Below, piece after piece: positions 33,293 through 48,148 of a stretch of DNA of 48,169 nt (position 1 is its first letter; each line of letters begins with the position of its first letter). The notes under the pieces are model-generated. The model was not told where the DNA came from and did not search any database. It worked only from the letters and a program-made list of their open reading frames with translations. The position numbers and the translations under genes were made by a program. The stretch spans positions 1 to 48,169 of the forward strand of contig NZ_AEJC01000113.1 in assembly GCF_000317595.1 (NCBI RefSeq). Direction: 5' to 3'. This DNA comes from Streptomyces ipomoeae 91-03 (GTDB taxonomy: Bacteria; Actinomycetota; Actinomycetes; Streptomycetales; Streptomycetaceae).

Positions 33293-34033
33293 CTACGACG
33301 GCGTACGTGCCGTCGCCAGCAAGCGGGTCACGTCGTCCGCGCAGATGGTCAGGGCCGAGCCGACCGTGGACAGGACGTCGCGTTCGGCGGGGGTGTACGG
33401 GCCATCGGCCAACGCGATGCGGGCGCCCTGCAACAGGATTGCCTCGCGGCCGGTGGGGGCGAGGTGGGGGGCGAGGGGGTCCAGGGCCTCGTGGAGCTCT
33501 ATGGCGAGGCCGGCGCCGCAGGGTTCGCCGAAGAGGCGGCCGGTGTCGGCGGCGAGCGCCTCGACCAGGGCGCCCAGCTGGTCCTCCGTGCAGTCGTCGA
33601 GGCCGGCGGCGCGGACGGCGGTGGCGGCGGCCGACAGGGACGTACGGCCGCAGGTGCCGTCGGCGGCGAGGACGGCGAGGGCGACGGTGTGGACGGCGTC
33701 GCGGAGCATCGCCGAGAAGCGGGTGGTGGTGGGGTGGTCCAGGGCGTCCGTCGCGTAGTGGTGGCGGCAGGCGGCGCACTCGACGACCGGGCCCGTCTCA
33801 CCGCGCGGCAGCACCGGCACCCCGAGGAGAGTGAAGCGGCGGCGGCCGATGAGGCGCTGGTAGTTGCGGTCGCCTCCGCAGCCGGGGCAGAAGAACTCGC
33901 CGTCGCCGACGCCCGTCCACGCGGTGCGGGTGCCGACGAGTCGGGAGAGGCCGGCGGCGCGGCCGATCGCTCCGGCGCGCGACAACCCGGTGACACGGTC
34001 GATCGGTCCCCGTGGTCCCCGTCCTGGCTGCAC
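33293..34033 (-). CDS. TerB-like tellurite resistance family protein
   Basis: This 246-residue protein has an N-terminal zinc ribbon (FFCPGCGGDRNYQRL and ECAACRHHYAT) and a C-terminal TerB-like helical domain (about 95-240), with LADGPYTPAERDVLSTVG as the typical Asp-x-G/ExxE metal motif. Such proteins are common in Streptomyces and the true role is often not tellurite resistance. The GTG start at 34033 was chosen because GGAGG lies six bases upstream. Confidence 0.8.
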   Translation of the reverse strand: MQPGRGPRGPIDRVTGLSRAGAIGRAAGLSRLVGTRTAWTGVGDGEFFCPGCGGDRNYQRLIGRRRFTLLGVPVLPRGETGPVVECAACRHHYATDALDHPTTTRFSAMLRDAVHTVALAVLAADGTCGRTSLSAAATAVRAAGLDDCTEDQLGALVEALAADTGRLFGEPCGAGLAIELHEALDPLAPHLAPTGREAILLQGARIALADGPYTPAERDVLSTVGSALTICADDVTRLLATARTPS

Positions 34034-34162
34034 GTCGCACCTCCGTAACCCCACGGCAACATCGCCGCGCTTGCGTGATGTTAGCCACATTGTCGAGGCG
34101 CAGTCAGTACTCCGGACGAGGCCTTCCCGGTACTCACACAGGGTTTGGCCGGTAAACGACGG

Positions 34163-34195
34163 GGCCCCGCCCACCGAAACACGGTGAACGGGGCC
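34163..34195 (-). terminator. Hairpin downstream of leuA
   Basis: GGCCCCGCCCACCG and CGGTGAACGGGGCC pair at 12 of 14 positions around a five-base loop. It begins 22 bases after the leuA stop in the direction of transcription and is typical of Streptomyces terminators without a long T run. Confidence 0.6.
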
Positions 34196-34217
34196 TTCAA
34201 ACCGCCGGTCGGGCTGG

Positions 34218-37443
<3,226 letters not shown>

Positions 37444-37463
37444 TTCCGTACTAGACATGACCC

Positions 37464-37730
37464 ATGCGTATCGAAGTGCGGCGCACGGGTGGTTTCGCGG
37501 GCATCGAGCGGCACGCGGTGGTGAACACCGCGGGGCGGCCCGATGCCGAGGAATGGCGTGCCCTGGCCGAGCGGGCACTCGCCGCCGGCCGGGGCACTCC
37601 GCCGCTCGGGGTGCCGGACGGTTTCTCGTACGAGATCACGGTGGACGCGAGGACCGTGTACTGCGCGGATCCCCGGCTGACGGAGGAGCAGCGGAAGCTG
37701 GTCTCGCGGGTACTGAAAGAGGGGGCGTAG
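37464..37730 (+). CDS. Emfourin-type inhibitor of protealysin-like protease
   Basis: This 88-residue protein begins MRIEVRRTGGFAGIERHAVV and ends with SYEITVDARTVYCADPRLTE. The opening beta strand pattern (RxxGGFAGxxR) is that of emfourin, the inhibitor family encoded next to protealysin-like proteases. It starts 20 bases after the protease stop on the same strand. It probably keeps the protease inactive in the cytoplasm. Confidence 0.8.
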   Translation: MRIEVRRTGGFAGIERHAVVNTAGRPDAEEWRALAERALAAGRGTPPLGVPDGFSYEITVDARTVYCADPRLTEEQRKLVSRVLKEGA

Positions 37731-37745
37731 CCCTGGCACCCGAAC

Positions 37746-37803
37746 CCGGTAACAGGTCGCTCGCCCTTGGGCGTTGACTTCCGTTACCGGTGGTACGGAT
37801 GAT
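37746..37803 (+). promoter_or_regulatory. Possible promoter/operator of the beta-glucosidase gene
   Basis: CCGGTAAC (37746-37753) and GTTACCGG (37783-37790) are exact inverted copies. Between them lies TTGACT (37774-37779), and GATGAT (37798-37803) is 18 bases further, which would start the transcript close to the ATG at 37810. No ribosome site is seen before that ATG, so it may be leaderless. Confidence 0.35.
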
Positions 37804-37809
37804 CCGCCC

Positions 37810-39138
37810 ATGGCGACGAACCCGATACCCCAGTTCCCGGCCGGCTTCCTGTGGGGCGTCTCGACCTCCGCCCATCAGATCGAGGGCGCCGTGGACGAGC
37901 GCGAGCCGTCCGTGTGGGACGCCTTCTCGGCCGAGGCGGGCCGCATCAAGGACGGCTCGACGGCGGCGGTGGCCTGCGACCACTTCCACCGCTACCCCGA
38001 GGACGTGGCCCTGCTGCGCGACCTCGGCGTGGGCGCGTACCGCTTCTCCGTCTCCTGGCCGAGGGTGAACACTCCGAACGGCCTCGACTTCTACGACCGT
38101 CTGGTGGACGAGCTGGTCGCGGCGGACGTACGGCCGGTGCCGACCCTCTTCCACTGGGATCTGCCGTCGTCGCTCCAGGAGGCGGGCGGCTGGCTGAACC
38201 GGGACACCGCCGAGCGTTTCGCCGAGTACGTCGCCGTCGTCGCCGCCCGGCTCGGGGACCGGGTCACCAAGTGGATCACCATCAACGAGCCCGCCGAACA
38301 CACCCTGTTGGGCCACGCCCTCGGCACCCACGCGCCGGGCGAGCAGCTGATGTTCGACGCGCTCCCCGCCGCCCACCACCAGCTGCTGGGCCACGGCCTC
38401 GCCGTACGGGCGCTGCGCGCGGCCGGGGCCACGGACATCGGCATCGCCAACTCGCACGGTCCCACGTGGCCGGCGTCGGGGGAACAGCCGGACGTGGAGG
38501 CGGCGGCCTTCTACGACCTGCTGTTGAACCGTCTGTTCGCGGAACCGGTCCTGCTGGGCGAATACCCGGAGGGTATCGGCGAGTTGATGCCGGGCGAGGA
38601 CGTGGAGTCCGACCTGAAGGTCATCTCCGAGCCCATCGACTGGTACGGCGTCAACTACTACGCCCCGACCCGGGTGGGCGCCCCCGAGGGCGCGGACATC
38701 GAGTTCGGCGGCGTCACCATCCCCGCCGAACTCCCCTTCACCGTGAAGGAGATCGAGGGCGTCCCGACGACCGACTTCGGCTGGCCGGTGGTCCCCGAGG
38801 GCCTCACCGAGCTGCTGACCGGCCTCCGCGAACGCTACGGGGACCGGCTGCCGCCCGTCGTGATCACCGAGAACGGCTGCTCGTACGAGGGCGTCGACGA
38901 CCAGGACCGCATCGCCTACCTGGACGGCCACGTCCGTGCCCTGCACCGGGCCTCGGAAGCGGGCGTCGACATACGCGGCTACTTCGTCTGGTCCCTCCTG
39001 GACAACTTCGAGTGGGCGGAGGGCTACGCCCGCCGGTTCGGTCTGGTCCACGTGGACTACGAGACGCTGGAGCGGACACCGAAGGCGTCGTACGGCTGGT
39101 ATCGGGAGCTGCTGCGGGCGCAGGCCGAGGGACGATGA
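37810..39138 (+). CDS. Beta-glucosidase, glycoside hydrolase family 1
   Basis: This 442-residue GH1 enzyme has the acid/base Glu in ITINEPAEH and the nucleophile Glu in VVITENGCS. FPAGFLWGVSTSAHQIEGA is the N-terminal GH1 signature, and the aglycone residues in FVWSLLDNFEWAEGYARRFG are kept. No signal peptide is seen, so it hydrolyses imported beta-glucosides such as cellobiose in the cytoplasm. No sugar transporter is next to it. Confidence 0.94.
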   Translation: MATNPIPQFPAGFLWGVSTSAHQIEGAVDEREPSVWDAFSAEAGRIKDGSTAAVACDHFHRYPEDVALLRDLGVGAYRFSVSWPRVNTPNGLDFYDRLVDELVAADVRPVPTLFHWDLPSSLQEAGGWLNRDTAERFAEYVAVVAARLGDRVTKWITINEPAEHTLLGHALGTHAPGEQLMFDALPAAHHQLLGHGLAVRALRAAGATDIGIANSHGPTWPASGEQPDVEAAAFYDLLLNRLFAEPVLLGEYPEGIGELMPGEDVESDLKVISEPIDWYGVNYYAPTRVGAPEGADIEFGGVTIPAELPFTVKEIEGVPTTDFGWPVVPEGLTELLTGLRERYGDRLPPVVITENGCSYEGVDDQDRIAYLDGHVRALHRASEAGVDIRGYFVWSLLDNFEWAEGYARRFGLVHVDYETLERTPKASYGWYRELLRAQAEGR

Positions 39139-39150
39139 CACCGCACCCGG

Positions 39151-39972
39151 CTACGGCGTGGGCGTGACGTTCCGCACCGGCAGCGCCTTGCTCGCCTTGG
39201 CGATGTAGTAGTCCGCGGGTGCCGAGAAGATCACGAATTCCCTGTCGTAGCCCCGGATCTTGGCCCGGAGGGTGAAGTTGCCCTTGGCGTCGGTCGTGGT
39301 CCGGGCGTTGTACTGGCTCTCGAAGTACGTCCGCAGGAAAACCCGCGTACCGGCGACCGGCCCGTGTCCGGCGGGCCAGGTCACCTTCCCGGTCACGACG
39401 AGCGTGTCCCCGGCACGCACGCTGGACTTGTTCACCTTGTACGTGATGCCGCTGACGACGGGCTTGACGGCGACCCCCGCGCGGGCGAAGAGCATGTCGT
39501 GGTCCGTCGGGTCCTCCGCCGGGTCGTAGGAGGCGTAGAACTCCACCTCATGGCGGGGATTCAGGAAGAGACTCGGCTTCTGCTCCCAGCGATCCGCCGG
39601 CACCCCGGAGAGCGTGAACCGCCCCTCGGCATCCGTCCGCACGGTCCCGAGGCTCCGGGTCTCCCGCTCGGTCGGGTCGATGGGGTCCCCCCACGGGTTC
39701 CAGGTGTTGTAGAGCACGGACTGCCCGAGCTCGACCGGCGCGTCGGCCACAGGGGTGCCGTCGGCCCGGGTCAGCACACCGGTCAGATCGACCGTCCGCT
39801 CGTCGTAGTCGGTCGTGAATCTGTCGGCGGAGATGTCCAGCCGATAGCCCGCGTCCGCGGCGTCGCCGGCCGCGCGGTCGTTTGCGTGGGCGGGCGGCAT
39901 GCCCGCGGCGGCGACGGCCAGGGCGAGGACGGCGGTCGTGGTCAGGCGAGCCGTCGGCGGATGCTTGCGCAC
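39151..39972 (-). CDS. Secreted protein with Ig-like/carboxypeptidase regulatory-like domains
   Basis: This 273-residue protein has a signal peptide (RKHPPTARLTTTAVLALAVA, cleavage after AHA). The body has two beta-sandwich-like parts: one with VDLTGVLTRADGTPVADAPV and DAEGRFTLSGVP (about 55-150), the other with SSVRAGDTLVVTGKVTW and DAKGNFTLRAKI (about 180-265). This is the pattern of bacterial Ig-like or transthyretin-like domains. No catalytic motif is seen. The GTG start has GGAG five bases upstream. It is convergent with the beta-glucosidase gene. Confidence 0.75.
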   Translation of the reverse strand: MRKHPPTARLTTTAVLALAVAAAGMPPAHANDRAAGDAADAGYRLDISADRFTTDYDERTVDLTGVLTRADGTPVADAPVELGQSVLYNTWNPWGDPIDPTERETRSLGTVRTDAEGRFTLSGVPADRWEQKPSLFLNPRHEVEFYASYDPAEDPTDHDMLFARAGVAVKPVVSGITYKVNKSSVRAGDTLVVTGKVTWPAGHGPVAGTRVFLRTYFESQYNARTTTDAKGNFTLRAKIRGYDREFVIFSAPADYYIAKASKALPVRNVTPTP

Positions 39973-40170
39973 GTGAACTCCATGGGTGTGGTGGTCGGTG
40001 AGTCGTCGTGTCGTCCATTGCGTGGCCGCTGTGCCAACGGCACCGGTTTGACTCACGAGACACCACTCGCGGTTGTATGACGGGGTCGTTCCGCTTCGCC
40101 CCGGGGCGTCAACTTCCTTGCAGAGACCGCTCTTTGTGAAGGGGAGTCTGCAGATCGCGAACAGAGCGGA

Positions 40171-40340
40171 ATGGACCTGTCCGCCGAACTCGCCTTCGTC
40201 GCCCGGCACGGCGCGACCGTCCGCCACGGCGTCAGCCCGTACGAGGCCCTGCGCTCCGCCACCGCCCGGGGAGCCCGCGCCCTCGGCCTGTCCGACCGGC
40301 TGGGCACCGTCGTCGGCGGCGGTGTCCCGCACACCGTCGC
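40171..40340 (+). pseudogene. Remnant of an amidohydrolase C-terminal segment
   Basis: MDLSAELAFVARHGATVRHG and then SPYEALRSATARGARALGLS with DRLGTVVGGGVP resemble the last barrel helix and the T-hairpin of amidohydrolases (SPYEAL..AT..AA.ALG..D.LGTV). The upstream metal-binding barrel is absent, and the frame continues into unrelated Arg/His-rich sequence after about 40340. It is therefore read as a decayed fragment. Confidence 0.45.
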
Positions 40341-40546
40341 CGCGCTGACGAAGGGGGCGGTGACCGAACAGAGCGGGTCGGTCCGCAACACCGCCCTCCC
40401 AGCGGGCAGGGGAGGCGTTCGTCGACACAATTCCCACATCCACTCCTCAGAACCTGCTCACCGGACATCGATCACCCCACTGACGCCGTGACGCACGGTC
40501 CTTACCATGTATACGCACGATGACGTGGTGACGGTGGGGGGACGGC
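40341..40546. other. Upstream region of the trypsin-STAND operon
   Basis: About 200 bases contain no recognised gene. The ribosome site GGTGGGGGG lies five bases before ATG 40547. GTATACGCACGATGACGTGG near 40509 may include a promoter, but no convincing -10/-35 pair was found. Confidence 0.35.
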
Positions 40547-40855
40547 ATGGCGATCGGTGGGCAGGACGAGGACTGGCTGGACCTGGCCGACGCGATCGAG
40601 GTGCTGCGCACCCAGTTGTCGGAAGCGCAGCGCCGGGGCCAGGGTTCCCCCCTTCGCTTCGTACTGGGCGAGATCACCGCGGAGTTCGAGGTGGAACTGG
40701 TGCGGACGCGGAACGGTGGCGGGGCGCTGCGGTTCGGTGTGGTGGAGGCCGACGCCCGTCGGGAGCGCTCGGCCCGGTCCACGCAGCGGGTGACCCTGCT
40801 TCTGAAGCCCGAGCAGCGCGGCGGCGGGGACGTGGCCGTGGGCGACGTCGAGTAG
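40547..40855 (+). CDS. Trypsin-co-occurring domain 2 (trypco2) protein
   Basis: This 102-residue protein has WLDLADAIEVLRTQLSEAQR followed by GSPLRFVLGEITAEFEVELV, the helix plus beta-hairpin pattern of the trypco2 domain. The end has the TQRVTLLLKP strand. Trypco proteins are found next to trypsin-like proteases in predicted NTP-dependent conflict systems of bacteria, where they are thought to act as adaptors or protease partners. The start follows GGTGGGGGG. The gene ends 24 bases before the trypsin-STAND gene on the same strand. Confidence 0.78.
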   Translation: MAIGGQDEDWLDLADAIEVLRTQLSEAQRRGQGSPLRFVLGEITAEFEVELVRTRNGGGALRFGVVEADARRERSARSTQRVTLLLKPEQRGGGDVAVGDVE

Positions 40856-40879
40856 GCCGAGCCGTACGGGGGTGAACCG

Positions 40880-43800
40880 ATGCAGCAGGGGCAGGTCGTC
40901 CAAATCCGCACGCCCCGTTTCGGCAGTGGCTATCTGATCGCGCCGCGGCTCGTTCTGACCGCCGAGCATCTGCTGCCACCGGAAGACGCGGAAGGTGAAC
41001 CAGGAGAGATCACCGTCGCCTTCCCGGGGTCGGAGGTGCGGACCCCCGCGCGGGTGCGGTGGCGGCGGCGGGACGGCATCGTGGACGCCGCCCTGCTGGA
41101 GATCCCGGCCGACGCCCCGGGGTGGACCGTACCCGAATCACTGGGCGGTGCCCGCGGTCGCAGCCCGCAGCGCTGGGGCCGGTTCGTGACGAGCGGAAGC
41201 GACATCCCGGTCGCCGCCCATGGCTTCCCGCGGCAGCAGAAGAGGCGGGACGGTCGAGGCGCCGAGGAACTGGTCTTCCGCGTGCGGCGCCTGGGTGGCG
41301 CGCGCTTCGAGATCGTCGACGACATGGGACAGCTGAACCCCGACCTCTCGGGGCTCGACGACGAGACCGCCGCGAACACCACCGCGTGGTCGGGGATGTC
41401 GGGTGCGGCCGTCTTCCCGGAGGGCGAGGACCTGCTGCTCGGTGTGGTGCGAAAGGACCGCCGAGCACGCCACGGCACTCGGCTCACGGTCACGAGCAGC
41501 GCGGATCTGCTGGACTGCGCCGACTTCCGCGAGGTGCTCCGTGAGGCGACCTCGATCGACCCACAGCCCGAACCGGCCGGGTTCGTCCGTCTGTTGAAGG
41601 CGGCGCCGCCCAGACGGGACCTGACCTCGCCCACCATGCTGCTGCGGGCCGACGCCGAGGTGGTGTCGTTCCACGGCCGGGAGGACACCCTCGCCGAACT
41701 GGAGCGGTGGTGCCTGACGGACGCGGACGGCCTCCCCTCCGTCCGGGTGCTCACCGCGCAGGGCGGTCAGGGCAAGACCCGGCTGGCGCGCCGGCTGATG
41801 GCACGGCTGCGGGACCTCGGCTGGGTGGCCGGTGAAGTGCGCGACGAACCGGGCGGCTTGCACAGGCTGCGCACCCTCCAGCACCCGCTGCTCCTGGTGG
41901 TCGACTACGCCGAGAGCCGGCCCGAGCTGGTCAGGCGGTTGTGGGAGCAGGCGGAGGAAGTCAGGCACCCGGTACGCCTGTTGCTGCTGGCCCGCTCGCT
42001 CGGCTCCTGGCAGACCAGGGCGATCGGAGACCTCCGAGACAGCGAGATCAGGCTGCACACGCTCAGCCCCGGCCCCGCCGAACGGGAGCAGGCGTTCCGG
42101 ACTGCGGCCCGGGACCTCTCCCGTCGGCTGGCCGAGGCGACCGACGACAAGGACGTCGACTGGCCCGGACTCGCGGGCTCCCTCCCGGTCACCGGGTACG
42201 CGAACGGCGGCCGGGGCACGGAGACAGCCCTGACCGTGCAGATGGCGGCCCTCGCCACGCTGCTGCGCCGGGGGCGGACGCCCGAGCGGCCGGGAGTCCC
42301 GCTGGAGGCCGAACTCCTCAAGCACGAGGAGAAGTACTGGCGGGACACCGCCCGCGGTTGGGGGATGGGGCCGCGGGAGCAGGGACTGCTCAAGAGGGCG
42401 GTGGCGGCGGCCGTACTGTGCCCCGCCCGGGACGAGGACCAGGCGCACGCGACCCTCTCCCGGCTGCTGCCGGGCGCGTCGTCGGAGCTGATCGCCGACA
42501 TCGCCGTCTGGCTGCGTGATCTGTACCCGCCCGCCGAGGACCGCCGCTGGGGCCAGTTGGAGCCGGACCGGCTGGCGGAGTACCAGGCCTCCGAGCAGAT
42601 CATCGACGATCCCGGGCTGCTCGGGAGGCTCTTCGCCCGGGCCCCGGACCACCAGCGGGTGCAGACCCTCACCGTGCTGGCCCGGTCCGCCGTGGCCCAC
42701 GCCAACGAGGGCCGCGCCGAACGGGCGTACCGCGTCGTCGACCGGCTGCGCGAGGCCCTGCGCTCCGTCCCCGCCGAGGTGCCCCTGACCGCCGACATGC
42801 TCCGCAGGCACTCCGGCACGCTGCCGGAACAGTCCCATGTGCTGCGCGACTACGCGCTGGACGTCGCCCGCGAACTGAGCCGGCTGTACCGCGACACCGC
42901 GGACGACCGCCCACAGGCGTACCACGACCGTGCCTGGGCGCTGCACAACCTCGCCGTGCGGCATCTGGCGGTCGGTGACTGGGAGGAGGCCCGGGAGGCC
43001 GCCGGTGAGGCGGTGGCGATCGGCGCACACGTGGTGGACGCCGGGGCGGCGACACATCGCGCGGAGCGCGGCGACTCGCTGCTGGCTCTGTCGCGCGCCC
43101 TGCGCATGACCGGACGGCTGCGGGAGGCGTACGACGCCGGGGAACAGGCGCTGCGGCTCTTCCGCGAGTTGACGGAGGACGGCGGGGAGGAGTCGGAGAA
43201 GCATGAGCGAGGCCTGGTGCGGGCGCTCATCAACCAGTCGGAGGTGGTCTGGCGGCTCGACCCGAGCGCGATCCCCTTCGACACGATCGAAAGGTCCGAC
43301 GAGCACACGGCCGAGGCCGTCCGACACGCGCGCCGGTTGGTGACCCGACGTCCCGATCTTGACCCTCTCCTGCTCCCCAAGGCGCTGACCGCACGGGGCG
43401 CGACACTCTGGCGCTTCCGACGGCACACCGAGGCCTTGTCACTGAGCGAGGAGGCGGTCGAGGCGACTCGCCGCCTGGCAGGGGAGAACCCCGACGCCTA
43501 CACCGCCGACCTCGCGAACGCCCTGAAAGGCCTGCATGTCGACTACAGCAACACCTCGCGGCCACGTGCCGAGGTGCTGCCGCTGGTGGAGGAGGCGGTG
43601 AAACTGATACGCCCGCTGGCCGACGATCTTCCCAGGGTCCATCTGCCCGACCTGGCGCAGCTGGTGCACAACCTCGCCTGGGATCAGTTCGACGCGGGAG
43701 ATCACTCGACGGCGTGGGAGTCCCTCGGAGAAGCCCTCCGGCATCGCCGAGCCCTGGCCCGCGATCCGTGCGGGCTCGGGGCGCCCGAACTGGCCCGGTC

Positions 43801-44857
43801 GGTCAGCACACTCGCCACTTTCCGGGCGACCACGGGAGACCACCAGGCAGCGGTCGAGGGTTACACGGAGGCCCTGGAAATCTACGCGCACGCGAAACTC
43901 CCGCTCAGCATGAGCCAGTTGAGGAATCAGTCCCAGACCTCCCAGGACCTCGCCCTCTCCTACGAAGCCCTGGGTCGGCCTCAGGAAGCACTCGCCGCCC
44001 AGAACCAGGCCCTCGACATCCTGCGCCGCCTCAGTGAGTACGGCCCGGACTTCTACGCGGAGGGCTATGCCACCGCCCTCCATGACTTCTCCTACCTGTA
44101 CCGGAGGCACGACCGGCGGGTCGCGGAGCGCATCCAGTTGCGCCAGGCGCTCCAGCTCTACCGCAGGCTGCCGCTCGTCACCGCGCAGGAGCGCAAGAAC
44201 CTGGCCTTCTGTCTGCAGGACCTCGGCTCCAGTTACGCGTCGTCCTGGGCGACGGCCGACCGGGCGGTTCCCCTGCTGCGGGAGGCGTACGAGCTGCACA
44301 TGGAGTTGTCGGCCGACGACCCGGCGCATGAGGTGTACGTGGCCGACACCTGCATGGACCTGGCCCGTGCGCTGCTGGAGACGAGCGGCTATCCCGAGGC
44401 CGTCCGCGTCGCGGAGCACGAGGTACGTATTCGGCGCCGGCTGCTCGACGAGAACCGGCGCGACCGGACGGAGCGGAATCTGTGCTACGCGCTCCTGCGG
44501 CTGGCCAACGGGCGCGCCATGGCGGGGCGGACGGCCGCGGCCTGGCGCACCGCGCTGGAGGCGGAGAAGGCCTGCCTGGCGCTGGCCGAGAACGCCGACG
44601 CGCAACCGGACCCCACGGCGTGGCTCCTCATGCGGCTGGCCGAGACCCTGAGTCTGTGCGGTCGGCACGACTGCCGGCGGGCCGCCCGTGCGCTGGAACC
44701 GGCGCGGCGTGCCATCCGCCTGCACCGGCGCCTGGTGGATCAGGACCCGAGCAAACAGGCGAACCTCAGATGGGCCGCGGCCACCCTCGCGAAGGTGCTG
44801 GAACGCGTCGGCCGTCACCCCGAGGCCATCGAAGTACGGCTACGAAGAGGAGCATGA
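40880..44857 (+). CDS. Trypsin-like protease - STAND NTPase - TPR protein
   Basis: This 1325-residue protein has three parts. Residues 1-215 are a trypsin-like serine protease with an intact triad: His30 in TAEH, Asp69 in VDAALL and Ser174 in GMSGAAV. No signal peptide is seen. Residues about 265-600 are a STAND-type NTPase with Walker A GGQGKT (295-300) and Walker B LLLVVDYAE (about 341). The rest (about 610-1325) is a long array of TPR-like helices. This layout fits the sensor-switch-effector plan of bacterial NLR-like defence and cell-death proteins: the TPR part would sense, the NTPase oligomerise and the protease cut host targets. It lies between the trypco2 and DUF4913 genes. Confidence 0.88.
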   Translation: MQQGQVVQIRTPRFGSGYLIAPRLVLTAEHLLPPEDAEGEPGEITVAFPGSEVRTPARVRWRRRDGIVDAALLEIPADAPGWTVPESLGGARGRSPQRWGRFVTSGSDIPVAAHGFPRQQKRRDGRGAEELVFRVRRLGGARFEIVDDMGQLNPDLSGLDDETAANTTAWSGMSGAAVFPEGEDLLLGVVRKDRRARHGTRLTVTSSADLLDCADFREVLREATSIDPQPEPAGFVRLLKAAPPRRDLTSPTMLLRADAEVVSFHGREDTLAELERWCLTDADGLPSVRVLTAQGGQGKTRLARRLMARLRDLGWVAGEVRDEPGGLHRLRTLQHPLLLVVDYAESRPELVRRLWEQAEEVRHPVRLLLLARSLGSWQTRAIGDLRDSEIRLHTLSPGPAEREQAFRTAARDLSRRLAEATDDKDVDWPGLAGSLPVTGYANGGRGTETALTVQMAALATLLRRGRTPERPGVPLEAELLKHEEKYWRDTARGWGMGPREQGLLKRAVAAAVLCPARDEDQAHATLSRLLPGASSELIADIAVWLRDLYPPAEDRRWGQLEPDRLAEYQASEQIIDDPGLLGRLFARAPDHQRVQTLTVLARSAVAHANEGRAERAYRVVDRLREALRSVPAEVPLTADMLRRHSGTLPEQSHVLRDYALDVARELSRLYRDTADDRPQAYHDRAWALHNLAVRHLAVGDWEEAREAAGEAVAIGAHVVDAGAATHRAERGDSLLALSRALRMTGRLREAYDAGEQALRLFRELTEDGGEESEKHERGLVRALINQSEVVWRLDPSAIPFDTIERSDEHTAEAVRHARRLVTRRPDLDPLLLPKALTARGATLWRFRRHTEALSLSEEAVEATRRLAGENPDAYTADLANALKGLHVDYSNTSRPRAEVLPLVEEAVKLIRPLADDLPRVHLPDLAQLVHNLAWDQFDAGDHSTAWESLGEALRHRRALARDPCGLGAPELARSVSTLATFRATTGDHQAAVEGYTEALEIYAHAKLPLSMSQLRNQSQTSQDLALSYEALGRPQEALAAQNQALDILRRLSEYGPDFYAEGYATALHDFSYLYRRHDRRVAERIQLRQALQLYRRLPLVTAQERKNLAFCLQDLGSSYASSWATADRAVPLLREAYELHMELSADDPAHEVYVADTCMDLARALLETSGYPEAVRVAEHEVRIRRRLLDENRRDRTERNLCYALLRLANGRAMAGRTAAAWRTALEAEKACLALAENADAQPDPTAWLLMRLAETLSLCGRHDCRRAARALEPARRAIRLHRRLVDQDPSKQANLRWAAATLAKVLERVGRHPEAIEVRLRRGA

Positions 44858-44861
44858 CGTC

Positions 44862-45317
44862 ATGGCATCACCGGCCCACGACGGAGAGCGGGACGAATCG
44901 GCCGAGGACATCCGGCGGGACGAGGAGGACGCCGCCCGCCCGGCGGCGCTCTACTACCCGAACGTCGCCGAGTTCGTCTCCGATCGGCTCGTCCACTTCG
45001 TCTCGCGTCCCGCCCCGGGCTCCGGGCGGGTGTGGTGCCCGGAGTGGTACCGGCACGGCGAGGCGCTCTCCCGTCTGGACTCCGTATGGCGTGCCTGGGA
45101 GGCGTTGCGCTGGGATCCCGGCCTGGGGATGTCGACCTGGTGGGCCCACCATCTCGACCCGAACATGCGTGCCCTCATGGATCCCGTCACCGGGCCGTTC
45201 GTCCACTGCGCCGAAGGCCATCAGGATTCCCTGCCGCTGCCCATGGAGCCGCCCCCGGAAGGGCTCTTCTGGGACCAACGAGGGCCGGACTCCAGGAACC
45301 CGTTGGCCCTCGACTGA
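44862..45317 (+). CDS. DUF4913 domain protein
   Basis: This 151-residue protein has the DUF4913 pattern: YYPNVAEFVSDRLVHFVSRP, then WCPEWYRHGEALSRLDSVWR, AWEALRWDPGLGMSTWWAHH and LDPNMRALMDPVTGPF. DUF4913 proteins are common in actinobacterial mobile and conjugative elements, where their role is unknown. It starts four bases after the trypsin-STAND stop, behind a GAGGAG site, so it is in the same operon. It could be an accessory factor, regulator or target of the protease. Confidence 0.8.
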   Translation: MASPAHDGERDESAEDIRRDEEDAARPAALYYPNVAEFVSDRLVHFVSRPAPGSGRVWCPEWYRHGEALSRLDSVWRAWEALRWDPGLGMSTWWAHHLDPNMRALMDPVTGPFVHCAEGHQDSLPLPMEPPPEGLFWDQRGPDSRNPLALD

Positions 45318-45368
45318 ACCGACCGGGATCCGGCGCGGAGGGGCCGGCCGGAGAGGCGTTCCCGAGGC

Positions 45369-48148
<2,780 letters not shown>

